Assembly (NCBI RefSeq): GCF_014324365.1
Contig: NZ_QEIG01000013.1
Span: 124,001-188,000 of the forward strand
Direction: 5' to 3'
From: Algoriphagus sp. AK58
GTDB lineage: Bacteria; Bacteroidota; Bacteroidia; Cytophagales; Cyclobacteriaceae
DNA length: 64,000 bases
Positions 17,323 through 26,248 of the stretch are shown here, piece by piece. The notes under the pieces were generated by a model, which saw only the letters and a program-made list of their open reading frames with translations, ran no database searches and was not told the DNA's origin. Made by a program: the position numbers and the translations under genes. The stretch's first letter is position 1. Each line of letters starts with the position of its first letter.

Positions 17323-17826
17323 TTAAGAGACTTTCAAGCGAAGCTCTCCATGTCTTTTGACCACCTTGAGCTCAAAATGCTGGTTGATGAATGCCTTACA
17401 GTGATTTTCAGCCCATTCGGCCCGAGTCTCGGTATCGTAAAGCAAGGTCATCCGAAGCATTGTTTTCACATACTGTTCGTGCTGACCCAACTGTTGAATG
17501 TAGCTTATCAAAGCCTCAGACCAGTCTTCCTGAAACTTTTCAAAATGAGTTCTGCCGTCAAAAAGCAATTCCAGCTGATTATCTCCATGTTTGTAGCGGT
17601 AGATTCCGCACAGTTGCCTGTAAATTAGCCGAACTCTGTCCTTGGGAAATTCAAAGGTATCCAGGATTTTGGCGTAGGTGTGATCCATCAATTGGAGAGG
17701 ATTGTATAAAAAAGTATATGATCGTTTCAATTCAAAAATCATCCGGTCAATCAACTGCTCCTCTAGCGAGGACTGCGCCTGCCTAAGGATGTAATTTTTG
17801 TCCAGTGGGAATAATTTTTCGATCAT
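17323..17826 (-). CDS. Conserved hypothetical protein, mostly helical
   Basis: I do not recognise this 167-residue protein. It has no signal peptide, no membrane segment and no cysteine cluster; it contains a single Cys, in LIYRQLCGIY. It is rich in aromatic and charged residues (Tyr, Arg, Glu, Gln) and looks like a soluble helical cytoplasmic protein. Codon use and the lack of stops over the whole length support a real gene. It lies downstream of ddl but is separated from it by a terminator. Confidence 0.6.
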   Translation of the reverse strand: MIEKLFPLDKNYILRQAQSSLEEQLIDRMIFELKRSYTFLYNPLQLMDHTYAKILDTFEFPKDRVRLIYRQLCGIYRYKHGDNQLELLFDGRTHFEKFQEDWSEALISYIQQLGQHEQYVKTMLRMTLLYDTETRAEWAENHCKAFINQHFELKVVKRHGELRLKVS

Positions 17827-17876
17827 CAGGGCCTGAATATGGCGTAAAAATAAAAACTTATCTCATGGAAAAACAC

Positions 17877-17914
17877 AAAACGGGAAAAGTCCTTGCAGAC
17901 TTTCCCCGTTTTTT
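17877..17914 (-). terminator. Terminator after ddl (minus strand)
   Basis: A long stem pairs AAAACGGG..AAAGTC (17877-17891) with GACTTT..CCCGTTTT (17898-17912), with a one-base bulge. Read on minus, the T-run comes from the flanking A residues at 17873-17880. Confidence 0.7.
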
Positions 17915-17977
17915 CAAATTTTTAACGGATTATGAGAAGGATTCCATGCTTCGGCCTCCCGTCTTCAAGCTTCCTGC

Positions 17978-18964
17978 TTAATCAAACATCTCCTCAATGA
18001 GTTCAGTGTAGAAGTCTTTGATGCTTTTCCCTGTAGCCTTCACCTGCTGGGAAATCAAGCTCGTTTCGGTCTGGCCCGGCACGGTATTGATCTCGATAAA
18101 GTAGAACTTACCCGTCTCATGCTGGAGGAAATAATCAATTCTCACAGCTCCTTTGCAGTTCAGTTTTTCGTAAACTTTGGTCACAATACGACCAACCCGC
18201 CCGACTTCCTCTTCAGTCATTCTTCCCGGAGTGATTTCCTCACAGACACCCGGTACATATTTCGCTTCGTAGTCAAAAAATTCCTTACTACTCACGATCT
18301 CAGTAGCAGGTAGCACGGTGATTTTTCCCTTTCCTTTGAAAATCCCGATCGAAAACTCCCTTCCTGAGACAAATTCCTCCACGAGCACTTGCTTATCTTC
18401 TGCAAAGGCTTTTTCCAAGGCCTCCGGCAACTCTTCCCAAGTTTTCACCTTACTCATCCCGATGGAACTTCCCCCGTTATTGGGTTTGATAAAAAGGGGC
18501 AGCGTGAGTTCGGATTGAATCTTGGATGCGTTTTCGGGGGAATTTTCGAAAAGTTGAATTGATCTTGCCACGTTCAGTTCGGGAATATCCTGGACAATGG
18601 CCTTGGTATAGCCCTTGTTCATGGTAATCGCTGAAGTCAACTGATCGCAGGTGGTGTAGGGAATACCGAGCATATCGAAGTACCCTGCTAGTTTTCCATC
18701 TTCACCCGGGGAACCATGAAGAATGTTAAATACTCCGTCAAACTTCACCTTTTCATCCCCGATCATGATGCTGAAATCGTTGAGGTCCACGGGTACTTTC
18801 TCCCCTGAAGCACAGCTAAAATGCCAATCGCCCGGGTAGACCAAAATCTTATACACATCGTAGCGTTCCCGATCGATGGTCTTTTCGACGACAGCGGCAC
18901 TTTTGAGGGAGATGACGGACTCACCGGTAAAACCTCCGGTGACCAAGGCAATTTTCTTCTTCAT
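17978..18964 (-). CDS. ddl: D-alanine--D-alanine ligase
   Basis: Ddl makes the D-Ala-D-Ala dipeptide of peptidoglycan using ATP. The 328 residues show an ATP-grasp enzyme: N-terminal VTGGFTGESVISLKS, the HGSPGEDG loop, KPNNGGSSIGMSKV, EEFVSGREFSIGIF, and the metal/substrate-binding FIEINTVPGQTETS. The C-terminal motif differs slightly from the E. coli form (PGM), as is common in Bacteroidota. It is monocistronic with its own terminator. Confidence 0.96.
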   Translation of the reverse strand: MKKKIALVTGGFTGESVISLKSAAVVEKTIDRERYDVYKILVYPGDWHFSCASGEKVPVDLNDFSIMIGDEKVKFDGVFNILHGSPGEDGKLAGYFDMLGIPYTTCDQLTSAITMNKGYTKAIVQDIPELNVARSIQLFENSPENASKIQSELTLPLFIKPNNGGSSIGMSKVKTWEELPEALEKAFAEDKQVLVEEFVSGREFSIGIFKGKGKITVLPATEIVSSKEFFDYEAKYVPGVCEEITPGRMTEEEVGRVGRIVTKVYEKLNCKGAVRIDYFLQHETGKFYFIEINTVPGQTETSLISQQVKATGKSIKDFYTELIEEMFD

Positions 18965-19064
18965 GGTGGGGAAAAATTAACTATGCGAAATAGCTTATTT
19001 TCCGTTTACCCTCCAAGGTATCCAACTTTCATTTGAATTTTTAGATCATCATTTAATCCAAAAT

Positions 19065-20300
19065 TCACCAACCTAATCCGTAAGATTTAAAAATTTCAAG
19101 TAACTCTTTTACAAAGTCAGAATTCTCCTTCATGTACTGAACTGAGGAATAATCTGATTTTTCCATTACTTCATGATACTGATAAGAATTTTTTCTTGTG
19201 ACAAAGTTGTCTCTTTCGCCTAATTGGTCAGTTTTCGGAAAGTATGTTGATCTTAATCGTGAAAATATTTCTTGATCAAAGTGGTAATCAGGAGTTTTAG
19301 AGAAAGAGTTAAGCGCATTGAAAAATGAGTCTTGGTTCGACCTGTTTTGGTAATTTTCAGGAAAGTTCAGCAAACTGGGTATTCCTTCAAAAAACAGGAG
19401 CACTTTGACTTCTTTTTCATCCTTATGGACATCAAAAGAAAACTTGGTGTAAAAACTGTTTTCCTGAGAGGAAGTGAAATCTAGGGAACCAGTGATCTCA
19501 TGTACGATTCCATATTGGTCTTTAAAGACCCTAGGGGGTAAACTAATTGAATTTAGCTTTCCATTAGGAAAAACGCTTACCTCAGCATTCAAACCATCAA
19601 TTTGAATACATTCAAACCTTCCACAATCCTTTTCCAATCTTTTCCAAGAGCCTAATTTTGAGGACAGTATTTGGAAAATAAAATCATTTAAAAAGACAGT
19701 TAAAGTTGGAACCGTAGATTGATAAGGCGATTTTCTACTAACTGTTTTTTCCGAGATTTTAGAATATTGGGGGAGAAAAGTGAGCCGACCCGAATCAAAT
19801 CGATGTTTTTTGGTAGTCCGATCCATCAATCCCGACTGAATAAACAAGCCATAACTTTCAAAATAATACTCCTCGGATTGCTCAATTAGGAAAGAATTGG
19901 AGAAGGTTAGATTTGCAGCGATTCCTGACAGCTCACTCTTTACCCTAAGAGCAATTTCATTGTCAGAAAGAGCCTGAATATCAACTTGATTTAATTCCAG
20001 TAATTTTTCAGCAAGACTTACAGTTATTTCAATGTTTTCGATCGAATCCAGATAGATTACTTTTTCTTCGAATGCCAAATGTCTTAATGCCCATTCTTTT
20101 TCTAATAATTTCTCTGATTCCGAAAAAAAGATTCGCCCGTCCGCATCTCCAATTTTAACAGACTTAAAGTTGGAGCTGACCGCTGTAAAGTAAGGAACTG
20201 GATTACCTTTAGAATCAACCACCTGGAGGGTTTGCGAACAAACTTTCTGAAAAATCAAAAAAACTAAAATCAAACTAACTATAACCCTCATCAAATTCAA
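19065..20300 (-). CDS. Secreted protein with carboxypeptidase-regulatory-like N-terminal domain, unknown function
   Basis: The 411-residue protein starts with a signal peptide (MRVIVSLILVFLIF...CSQ), then a region resembling the CarboxypepD_reg-like fold (LQVVDSKGNPVPYFTAVSSN, then IGDADGRIFF). The remaining ~310 residues have no family I know. Such proteins in Bacteroidota are often annotated as TonB-linked or peptidase-associated, but nothing here proves it. The start is one base after the stop of the preceding lipoprotein gene, so both are in one operon. The DNA is AT-richer than the neighbouring ddl and DPP IV genes. Confidence 0.6.
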   Translation of the reverse strand: MNLMRVIVSLILVFLIFQKVCSQTLQVVDSKGNPVPYFTAVSSNFKSVKIGDADGRIFFSESEKLLEKEWALRHLAFEEKVIYLDSIENIEITVSLAEKLLELNQVDIQALSDNEIALRVKSELSGIAANLTFSNSFLIEQSEEYYFESYGLFIQSGLMDRTTKKHRFDSGRLTFLPQYSKISEKTVSRKSPYQSTVPTLTVFLNDFIFQILSSKLGSWKRLEKDCGRFECIQIDGLNAEVSVFPNGKLNSISLPPRVFKDQYGIVHEITGSLDFTSSQENSFYTKFSFDVHKDEKEVKVLLFFEGIPSLLNFPENYQNRSNQDSFFNALNSFSKTPDYHFDQEIFSRLRSTYFPKTDQLGERDNFVTRKNSYQYHEVMEKSDYSSVQYMKENSDFVKELLEIFKSYGLGW

Positions 20301-20301
20301 T

Positions 20302-21453
20302 TCAAATTTTAAATCTGTAAATCATTAATTGCTCCGATTGCTCATCAATAATTCCATCCGCAAAATAAAAATCTCCCAACTTACCTATAACAGTAAAGCG
20401 TTTTGGAACTTCTAAGTCACCGATCAATTTCGAACCTTTATAAATTTGAAGCCTAGAAGTAGAATCCATACTACCACTTTTGAAGTAAGTTCTAAAAGTC
20501 AAATCGGAACTCTCCTCATAAAAAATAGACCCGTAAAATCCCGCCTTAGTCAAATCAATCGAATAATTATCTATGGCATCTTCGATAGTCTGGGTTATGG
20601 GATACTTAGTAGTTATTTCAAGACCTTTTCGACCAAATTTTCGGATCAATTTTCCTTCTGGAGAAAATACATGAATCAAAGGATCGATTGCAAAAGAAAC
20701 CAAGATGGAGTCCTCTTTTGAAGCAAAATGAAAAAAGTCAAAATTGGGAATAAAGCGATAGTTGAGATACTCATCTGACCGATTCCCAAAACCAAAATTG
20801 ATTTTCTTTTCTTTAGTAGAATATTGCCCAAAAATAAAAGCTCTTTTGTAGTAGTTCTCGGATAAATATGCATTCAATTGAGGATGACTCATGGTGATTG
20901 GAACTAGAAAACTTGTACCTGTCGGCATTTCCTTGACAAGGAAATCAAAATTCTCTCCCTTCCTTTTCCAAGCTACTTCATATAAGCCAAGCATTTTTTC
21001 ATTAGGTGCCTTTTCCATTTCATCCCTTGATTCATGAAATGACCACTCCAATGGGAGGTATTCCTTTTTCTGAAATTTTTCGTCAAAGAGTGTAAAGCCA
21101 AAATCCTCGAGTACAACATGTAGGCCTTTATAACCAAAGGGTTTGAATCCATGAATGACATTTTGTTGATCCGGGCCATCGCCTTTGCCCAAAAACGTAT
21201 CTATTAAAAAACCCTCTGAATCGAATAAAGCTACTTGACTTAAAATTTGATCAACAAAGTAGAAGTTGCTATCATGCATCTCGAAAAATCCAACTCCAGA
21301 AAATAAACCATGCTGAAGTTGAATGGTATCAAATTCGAGAAATTCAATTTCAAGGTTGACAGGATCAGAAACTTGAGTTAATTCATTTCCTTGTTTACCT
21401 GTGCAGTTACTAAAGATGACTAAAAGAAAAATTATGGATTTCTTCATCGACAA
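20302..21453 (-). CDS. Beta-propeller lipoprotein (BF3164/DUF4221-like)
   Basis: The 383-residue protein has a lipoprotein signal with Cys17 in FSNC. The rest looks like a six-bladed beta-propeller of the BF3164/DUF4221 sort: repeats such as SQVALFDSEGFLIDTFLGKGDGP and IHVFSPEGKLIRKFGRKG carry the F-D/S-x-x-G-x-L motif. Function is unknown; many such proteins sit on the periplasmic side and pair with other envelope proteins. It is the first gene of a two-gene operon with 19065-20300, divergent from the DPP IV gene. Confidence 0.6.
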   Translation of the reverse strand: MSMKKSIIFLLVIFSNCTGKQGNELTQVSDPVNLEIEFLEFDTIQLQHGLFSGVGFFEMHDSNFYFVDQILSQVALFDSEGFLIDTFLGKGDGPDQQNVIHGFKPFGYKGLHVVLEDFGFTLFDEKFQKKEYLPLEWSFHESRDEMEKAPNEKMLGLYEVAWKRKGENFDFLVKEMPTGTSFLVPITMSHPQLNAYLSENYYKRAFIFGQYSTKEKKINFGFGNRSDEYLNYRFIPNFDFFHFASKEDSILVSFAIDPLIHVFSPEGKLIRKFGRKGLEITTKYPITQTIEDAIDNYSIDLTKAGFYGSIFYEESSDLTFRTYFKSGSMDSTSRLQIYKGSKLIGDLEVPKRFTVIGKLGDFYFADGIIDEQSEQLMIYRFKI

Positions 21454-21530
21454 AATTTTATTCCTCTATTCGTGAAAACTATCTGATAAGTTTCACCCCC
21501 TCCTAATTTTCCCGAAAAAAACTATTTAAG

Positions 21531-21543
21531 CGCTTTTAAAGCG
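21531..21543. promoter_or_regulatory. 13-base palindrome upstream of the DPP IV gene
   Basis: CGCTTT-T-AAAGCG is a perfect inverted repeat that ends 5 bases before TATATTCG at 21549-21556, a near-match to the -7 box. It could be an operator or a chance palindrome. Confidence 0.3.
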
Positions 21544-21587
21544 TTTCTTATATTCGCCAAGCAAAATTTACCCAAAGTAAAACTTCC

Positions 21588-23780
21588 ATGATGATGATTA
21601 AAAGTTGGAAAGTGCTGAGCCTAGCCTGGATCGCGATGATCGGAATGGCCCTCAGCGTGCAGGCGCAAAGCCTGAAAAAAGTAACTCTGGAGGATGTCTT
21701 CAAAAAAGGCACCTTCAACCAAAAATCCGTCTACGGCATCAACTGGATGAAAGACGGGCAGTTTTACAGTTCGCTCGTGCAGCGTGGCGGAGCACCGGCT
21801 GTGGTCAAAATCAACCTAGCCACCGGTGAAGAAGCAGGAATATTGCTGGATGGCGCCAAGCTCGGAGTAAACTTTTCCAGCTATTCTTTCAATGCGGACG
21901 AATCTAAAGCACTCATTGCTACAGATGTAGAGTCCATCTATCGACGCTCTTCCAAAGGCATTTTCTACGTGGTGGACATGGCCACCGGCCAAAAGCAGCA
22001 GCTGATGAACGGTGAGAAAATCTCCTATGCTACGCTGTCACCGGACAATGACAAGGTGGCTTTTGTCAAAGACAATAATCTATTCATGGTGGAATTGGCT
22101 ACCAACAAACTTACCCAAATCACTACCGATGGAGAGTGGAATAAAATCATCAACGGTGCCGCTGATTGGGTGTACGAGGAGGAATTTTCGATGGCCCAGG
22201 CTTTCAAGTGGTCACCTGACGGCAAAAAGATCGCCTTCATCCGCTTTGATGAGACCCAAGTGCCTGAGTTCAACATGCAGACTTGGGGCCCGCTTTATCC
22301 TCAGGATTACAAGTTCAAGTACCCAAAAGCAGGAGAAAAGAACTCCCTCGTGAGTATCCATGTCTATGATTTGGCTACAGCGAAAATCCAAAAAGTGAAT
22401 GCTGGAACGGAAACTGACATCTACTTGCCAAGAATCTACTGGACTAAGGATGCAAATACCTTGGCATTTATCAGAATGAATCGCCTGCAAAATCAGCTGG
22501 ATATTTTCCATGCCAATGCGACCTCAGGCGAAAGCAAGCTGATCATTTCCGAGGCCGCCAAAACTTACGTGGACCTTGACTATAACGATGACCTGCAATA
22601 CCTCAGCGACGGAAAAACCTTTATCCGTACATCCGAACAAGACGGATACAAGCACATCTACCATCACAATTTGGATGGAAGTCTGATTCGTCAAATTACC
22701 ACTGGAGCTTGGGAAGTGAGCTCCATGGTGGGGATTGATGAAAAAGCCAAAAAACTCTATTTCATCTCGACGGAATCCTCTCCACTTGAGCGGAATTTTT
22801 ATGTGATCAATCTAGACGGCAAAGGCAAAAAAGTGCTCACTCCTGCCAAAGGAACACATACGATCAATATGAGTCCCGATCACAAGTTTTTCATCGATTA
22901 CTACTCCACGACAGATACACCGGTAAAGGTTACGTTGAACGATGCAACAGGAAAAGAATTGAAAGTCCTCGAGGACAATCAGGCCTTAAAAGAGCGTTTG
23001 GCAGGATTTGCTTTGGGGAAAAAGGAATTTTTCACCTTCCCAACCGTAGATGGTACGCAGCTGAATGGCTACATCATCAAGCCGGCTGACTTTGATCCAA
23101 ACAAAAAATATCCGGTGCTGATGTATGTCTACGGCGGTCCGGGTTCGCAAAATGTGCTGAATTCCTGGGGTGGAACCCGCGACTTCTGGCATCAGCAATT
23201 GGCTGCAGAAGGGATCATCGTGGCCTGTGTGGACAATCGTGGTACTGGCGCACGTGGTCGTGGCTTCAAGCATTCTACCTATGCCAACTTGGGCAAACTG
23301 GAAACCATCGATCAGATCGAGGGTGCCAAGTATTTTGCGAAAATGCCTTTCGTAGATCCTGCCCGAATCGGTATCTGGGGATGGTCTTATGGAGGCTACA
23401 TGTCTTCGCTTTCCCTGATGATCGGAAATGACGTGTTCAAGACTGCCATCGCAGTAGCGCCGGTCACCACTTGGAGATACTACGACACAATCTACACCGA
23501 GCGCTACCTTCAGACTCCCCAACTGAATCCTTCTGGATACGATGATAACAGCCCGATCACTCATGTGAATAAGCTGAAAGGAAATTTGCTTCTAATTCAT
23601 GGTACCGGCGATGACAATGTGCACTTCCAAAATGCGGTTGATCTGACTAATGCCTTGATTGCAGCGGACAAGCAATTTGAATCCTTCTACTATCCCAACA
23701 GAAACCACGGCATCTACGGAGGCAATACCACTTGGCACCTGTACACGATGATGACTGATTTCCTGAAGAGAAAGCTTTAA
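21588..23780 (+). CDS. Dipeptidyl peptidase IV (S9B), exported
   Basis: DPP IV removes X-Pro or X-Ala dipeptides from peptide N-termini. The 730-residue protein has a signal peptide (cleavage near VQAQ), an N-terminal beta-propeller with the substrate-amine-binding YEEEFS motif (the double Glu), and a C-terminal alpha/beta hydrolase. The catalytic triad is Ser600 in GWSYGGY, an Asp at 675/676 in GTGDDNVH and His707 in NRNHG. It is monocistronic with a strong terminator. Together with the hydroxyproline cluster ~25 kb away it suggests use of proline-rich peptides. Confidence 0.95.
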   Translation: MMMIKSWKVLSLAWIAMIGMALSVQAQSLKKVTLEDVFKKGTFNQKSVYGINWMKDGQFYSSLVQRGGAPAVVKINLATGEEAGILLDGAKLGVNFSSYSFNADESKALIATDVESIYRRSSKGIFYVVDMATGQKQQLMNGEKISYATLSPDNDKVAFVKDNNLFMVELATNKLTQITTDGEWNKIINGAADWVYEEEFSMAQAFKWSPDGKKIAFIRFDETQVPEFNMQTWGPLYPQDYKFKYPKAGEKNSLVSIHVYDLATAKIQKVNAGTETDIYLPRIYWTKDANTLAFIRMNRLQNQLDIFHANATSGESKLIISEAAKTYVDLDYNDDLQYLSDGKTFIRTSEQDGYKHIYHHNLDGSLIRQITTGAWEVSSMVGIDEKAKKLYFISTESSPLERNFYVINLDGKGKKVLTPAKGTHTINMSPDHKFFIDYYSTTDTPVKVTLNDATGKELKVLEDNQALKERLAGFALGKKEFFTFPTVDGTQLNGYIIKPADFDPNKKYPVLMYVYGGPGSQNVLNSWGGTRDFWHQQLAAEGIIVACVDNRGTGARGRGFKHSTYANLGKLETIDQIEGAKYFAKMPFVDPARIGIWGWSYGGYMSSLSLMIGNDVFKTAIAVAPVTTWRYYDTIYTERYLQTPQLNPSGYDDNSPITHVNKLKGNLLLIHGTGDDNVHFQNAVDLTNALIAADKQFESFYYPNRNHGIYGGNTTWHLYTMMTDFLKRKL

Positions 23781-23792
23781 TTGAGAATCCAA

Positions 23793-23826
23793 AAAAACCG
23801 CAGAAGTCGATTTCTGCGGTTTTTTT
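23793..23826. terminator. Terminator after the DPP IV gene
   Basis: AAAAACCGCAGAA (23793-23805) pairs perfectly with TTCTGCGGTTTTT (23812-23824), then T residues. The A-run on the left lets it work for the convergent small gene too. Confidence 0.9.
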
Positions 23827-24064
23827 ATTCAATCCTAATCTGATCCAGATAGAATTTCATCCGACTGTGATCCCGTTCCAAAAAGTCGATTTTATCAATC
23901 CGATCCTCTTTGTGGTTATAAAAGACCTCGATGTACTCGTTTTCCAACAAATACAGATTAACCTTGTGCCGGTAGTAGCGAATGCCCACGACAAAAGTTC
24001 CTTCCAGATAGAGGGTTTTGATCTTTTGATGCAAGGGCAGTTGGCTGAATTCTTCCCGACTCAT
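23825..24064 (-). CDS. Small conserved hypothetical protein
   Basis: This 79-residue soluble protein is not one I recognise. It has no signal or membrane segment and is rich in aromatic and charged residues (GTFVVGIRYYRHKVNLYLLE, EVFYNHKEDRIDKIDFLE), as in small beta-rich proteins that accompany enzymes in this phylum. It starts with a clear MSREEFSQLPL. It is convergent with DPP IV and close to the MBL-rhodanese gene, but a separate terminator lies between. Confidence 0.55.
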   Translation of the reverse strand: MSREEFSQLPLHQKIKTLYLEGTFVVGIRYYRHKVNLYLLENEYIEVFYNHKEDRIDKIDFLERDHSRMKFYLDQIRIE

Positions 24065-24139
24065 GAGTTTTACTTTTCAACAAAGACTTGAAATTAGCCC
24101 TTTTGGTTCGTTTTTATTTTATCCCAACTCCTAAAAACC

Positions 24140-24165
24140 AAAAAGCCCCCGGAAATCCGAGGGCT
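24140..24165 (-). terminator. Terminator after the MBL-rhodanese gene
   Basis: AGCCCCCGG (24144-24152) pairs with CCGAGGGCT (24157-24165) with one mismatch. On minus it is followed by TTTTGG and more T residues. Confidence 0.75.
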
Positions 24166-24194
24166 GGCGGGTGATTGAGAACTTTTCTTTTTCT

Positions 24195-25541
24195 TTAATG
24201 AGCTACCGTTTGAAAGTCTTTGATGGCTTCGCTGAAATCGAGAACCTGCGCTCCTTTTAACGCTCCAGCCACTATGCTGGAACCTGCCGCAGAACGGTAT
24301 CCCCCGGCACAGTGAACCAATACTGGCTTTCCTGTTGGTATCTCGGAGGCTCTTTCTCTCAATTCCTGGAGTGGAATATTCAATGCCTCTTCGAAAATTG
24401 GTGTATTGGCATGCTCGTCTCGGCTACGGATATCCACGATAGTGTACCCATCCGGATTTACTTTGAAGGCTTCGACGTCGAAGAAGGCGCCTGTCTCCGT
24501 CATTCCTGCAGGATTTACCACAGCTCCGTGAATGAGTTGCTCGTAGCCGATTTTGGCTGCTTTGTAAATGAGGATTTCAAGCTCGGCTGTGGAATCAGCT
24601 ACGAGGAAAAATCTCTCTTCAGGACCCACTATCGATCCCAACCAAGTTTCGAACTTACCCCCATTCATGATATTGATAGCACCTGGGATATGGCCTGCCG
24701 CAAATTGAGCCTGCTTTCTGGTATCAATGACTAAAGCGTCAGCTGGGAGAGTAGCTCCCTCTGGCCAAATACTTACCTGAGAAATAGATCTCTGGTAAGC
24801 AGGTGCACCTTTTTTATTCATATCCACATCGTAGCCAAAGTACTTTGGAATGTACGGCTGGCCCTGAAGAAGGGAGTCCATGAAAGTCTTTTCGTCCAAA
24901 TCAGAAAAAGCCCAATTGGTGGCCCGCTGCTCTCCGATGGTGGACTGACGGGCATCGCTTAGGTTTTTGCCACAAAGTGAACCTGCACCATGCGCCGGAA
25001 ATACCAGTACATCATCAGCCAAAGGTTTCAGCTTATTTTGAACCGTGTGGTACATCATTCGGGCGAGTTCTTCACGCTGTGCGGTCATATTACCCGCCTT
25101 TTCTCTCAAGTCTGGCCGGCCTACATCACCAATAAACAAAGTGTCCCCTGAGAATAGCGCATGGTCTTTTCCATTTTCATCCTTCAGCAGGATGCTGATG
25201 GAGTCTGGAGAATGGCCAGGAGTATGCAAGGCGTGGAAGGTCACTTTTCCCATCTGAAAAGAATACCCTTCGTCGAAGCCGACATGAGGATATTCGGCGC
25301 CGACTAGTTTGGAAACGTAAATGTTTGCTCCTTCATTCTTGTGAAACTCTAAGTGAGAACTCACAAAGTCAGCATGGGGATGGGTTTCGATGACGGCTAC
25401 GATTCGTGCATCATTTGCTTCTGCAAAATCATAGTATTGCTGAGGGTTTCTACCTGGATCAACCAAGGCCACTTTACCTTCGGATAAAATCGCATAGCTT
25501 GCATGGGCCAAACCCTCGTCATAAAACTGTTGAATATTCAT
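24195..25541 (-). CDS. MBL-fold hydrolase with two rhodanese domains (persulfide dioxygenase-like)
   Basis: The first ~240 residues form a metallo-beta-lactamase domain with H54-x-H56-x-D58 in HPHADF, H63, and later conserved FPAHGAGSLC. Two rhodanese domains follow. The first (~265-350) lacks the catalytic Cys (FLVADSTAEL), while the second has Cys411 in HCAGGYRS. Family members oxidise glutathione or bacillithiol persulfide and handle sulfane sulfur, so the protein likely takes part in sulfide detoxification. A minus-strand TACCTTTG at 25573-25580 is a likely -7 box. It is monocistronic. Confidence 0.88.
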   Translation of the reverse strand: MNIQQFYDEGLAHASYAILSEGKVALVDPGRNPQQYYDFAEANDARIVAVIETHPHADFVSSHLEFHKNEGANIYVSKLVGAEYPHVGFDEGYSFQMGKVTFHALHTPGHSPDSISILLKDENGKDHALFSGDTLFIGDVGRPDLREKAGNMTAQREELARMMYHTVQNKLKPLADDVLVFPAHGAGSLCGKNLSDARQSTIGEQRATNWAFSDLDEKTFMDSLLQGQPYIPKYFGYDVDMNKKGAPAYQRSISQVSIWPEGATLPADALVIDTRKQAQFAAGHIPGAINIMNGGKFETWLGSIVGPEERFFLVADSTAELEILIYKAAKIGYEQLIHGAVVNPAGMTETGAFFDVEAFKVNPDGYTIVDIRSRDEHANTPIFEEALNIPLQELRERASEIPTGKPVLVHCAGGYRSAAGSSIVAGALKGAQVLDFSEAIKDFQTVAH

Positions 25542-25572
25542 AGTTATTTTTTATTGTTTTCAAATTCCGATA

Positions 25573-25580
25573 CAAAGGTA
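25573..25580 (-). promoter_or_regulatory. Candidate -7 box for the MBL-rhodanese gene
   Basis: CAAAGGTA on plus gives TACCTTTG on minus, an exact TAnnTTTG match 31 bases upstream of the start codon. Confidence 0.5.
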
Positions 25581-25686
25581 TAATGACCAAAGTCAGACAC
25601 TTGGTGATGATAATCACTTAAGCCTTTGATGTAAAATTACAGGGTTGGATTTTATTTCTTGAATCTCTGATCACTAGACCGTAAAC

Positions 25687-26199
25687 TTGGAAAAGAAAAA
25701 ATCAATTCCCTTGGTTCTGAAAAAGCATCGAATTGGCCCTATCATTTTGCTGATCATTTTATCGGTTTTTTTTATTCAGGGTTGTAAGTCAAAGAAAAAG
25801 CTCGCAAAAGAATCGCCAGCTTTTACAGTAATACAAACTGCCAAATCTTACCGGGGTACCCCTTACCGCTATGGAGGTACCACTAGATCAGGGATAGATT
25901 GCTCAGCTCTGGTTTATCACTCGTTTTATTCGGTTGGGATTTCCCTTCCCCGAAGATCAGAGGATCAAAGTAAGTTAGGAGAAAAAGTACCCCTAGCACA
26001 AGTCAAGCCTGGTGATGTGCTGTTTTTTGCCACCGGTAGAAAAAAGAGTGAAGTCACTCATTCGGGAATTGTCACCGAAGTGGAAAAAGGTAACGTGAGA
26101 TTTATTCACTCCTCCACCTCCTTGGGCGTGACAGAAGATTATCTCGATAATGACTATTGGTCCAAAGCATTTCTTTTTGCGAAGCGAATCTTGGAATAA
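25687..26199 (+). CDS. NlpC/P60 (C40) family lipoprotein endopeptidase
   Basis: This cell-wall peptidase family cuts D-Glu/meso-DAP bonds in peptidoglycan stem peptides. The 170-residue protein has a lipobox ending IQGC (C33), then the C40 domain with catalytic Cys72 in GIDCSALV, His125 in THSGIV and the third polar residue His141. The start is a TTG. An in-frame stop lies four codons before it, and no ATG precedes the lipobox, so the TTG or a nearby rare start must be used. Its stop codon overlaps the T-run of the haem operon's terminator. Confidence 0.88.
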   Translation: MEKKKSIPLVLKKHRIGPIILLIILSVFFIQGCKSKKKLAKESPAFTVIQTAKSYRGTPYRYGGTTRSGIDCSALVYHSFYSVGISLPRRSEDQSKLGEKVPLAQVKPGDVLFFATGRKKSEVTHSGIVTEVEKGNVRFIHSSTSLGVTEDYLDNDYWSKAFLFAKRILE

Positions 26200-26223
26200 A
26201 AAAGGGAGCGCCAAAGCGCTCCC
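26198..26223 (-). terminator. Terminator of the haem uptake operon
   Basis: GGGAGCGC (26204-26211) pairs with GCGCTCCC (26216-26223), loop CAAA. Read on minus, it is followed by TTTTTT at 26203-26198, next to the stop codon of the NlpC gene. Confidence 0.85.
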
Positions 26224-26248
26224 CGTTACCCAGCAAAAAAATTAACTT

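Noticed and set aside
22986-23564. 192-codon frame antisense to the DPP IV gene
   Set aside because: It is a shadow of the strongly conserved catalytic domain on plus, including the Ser and His motifs.
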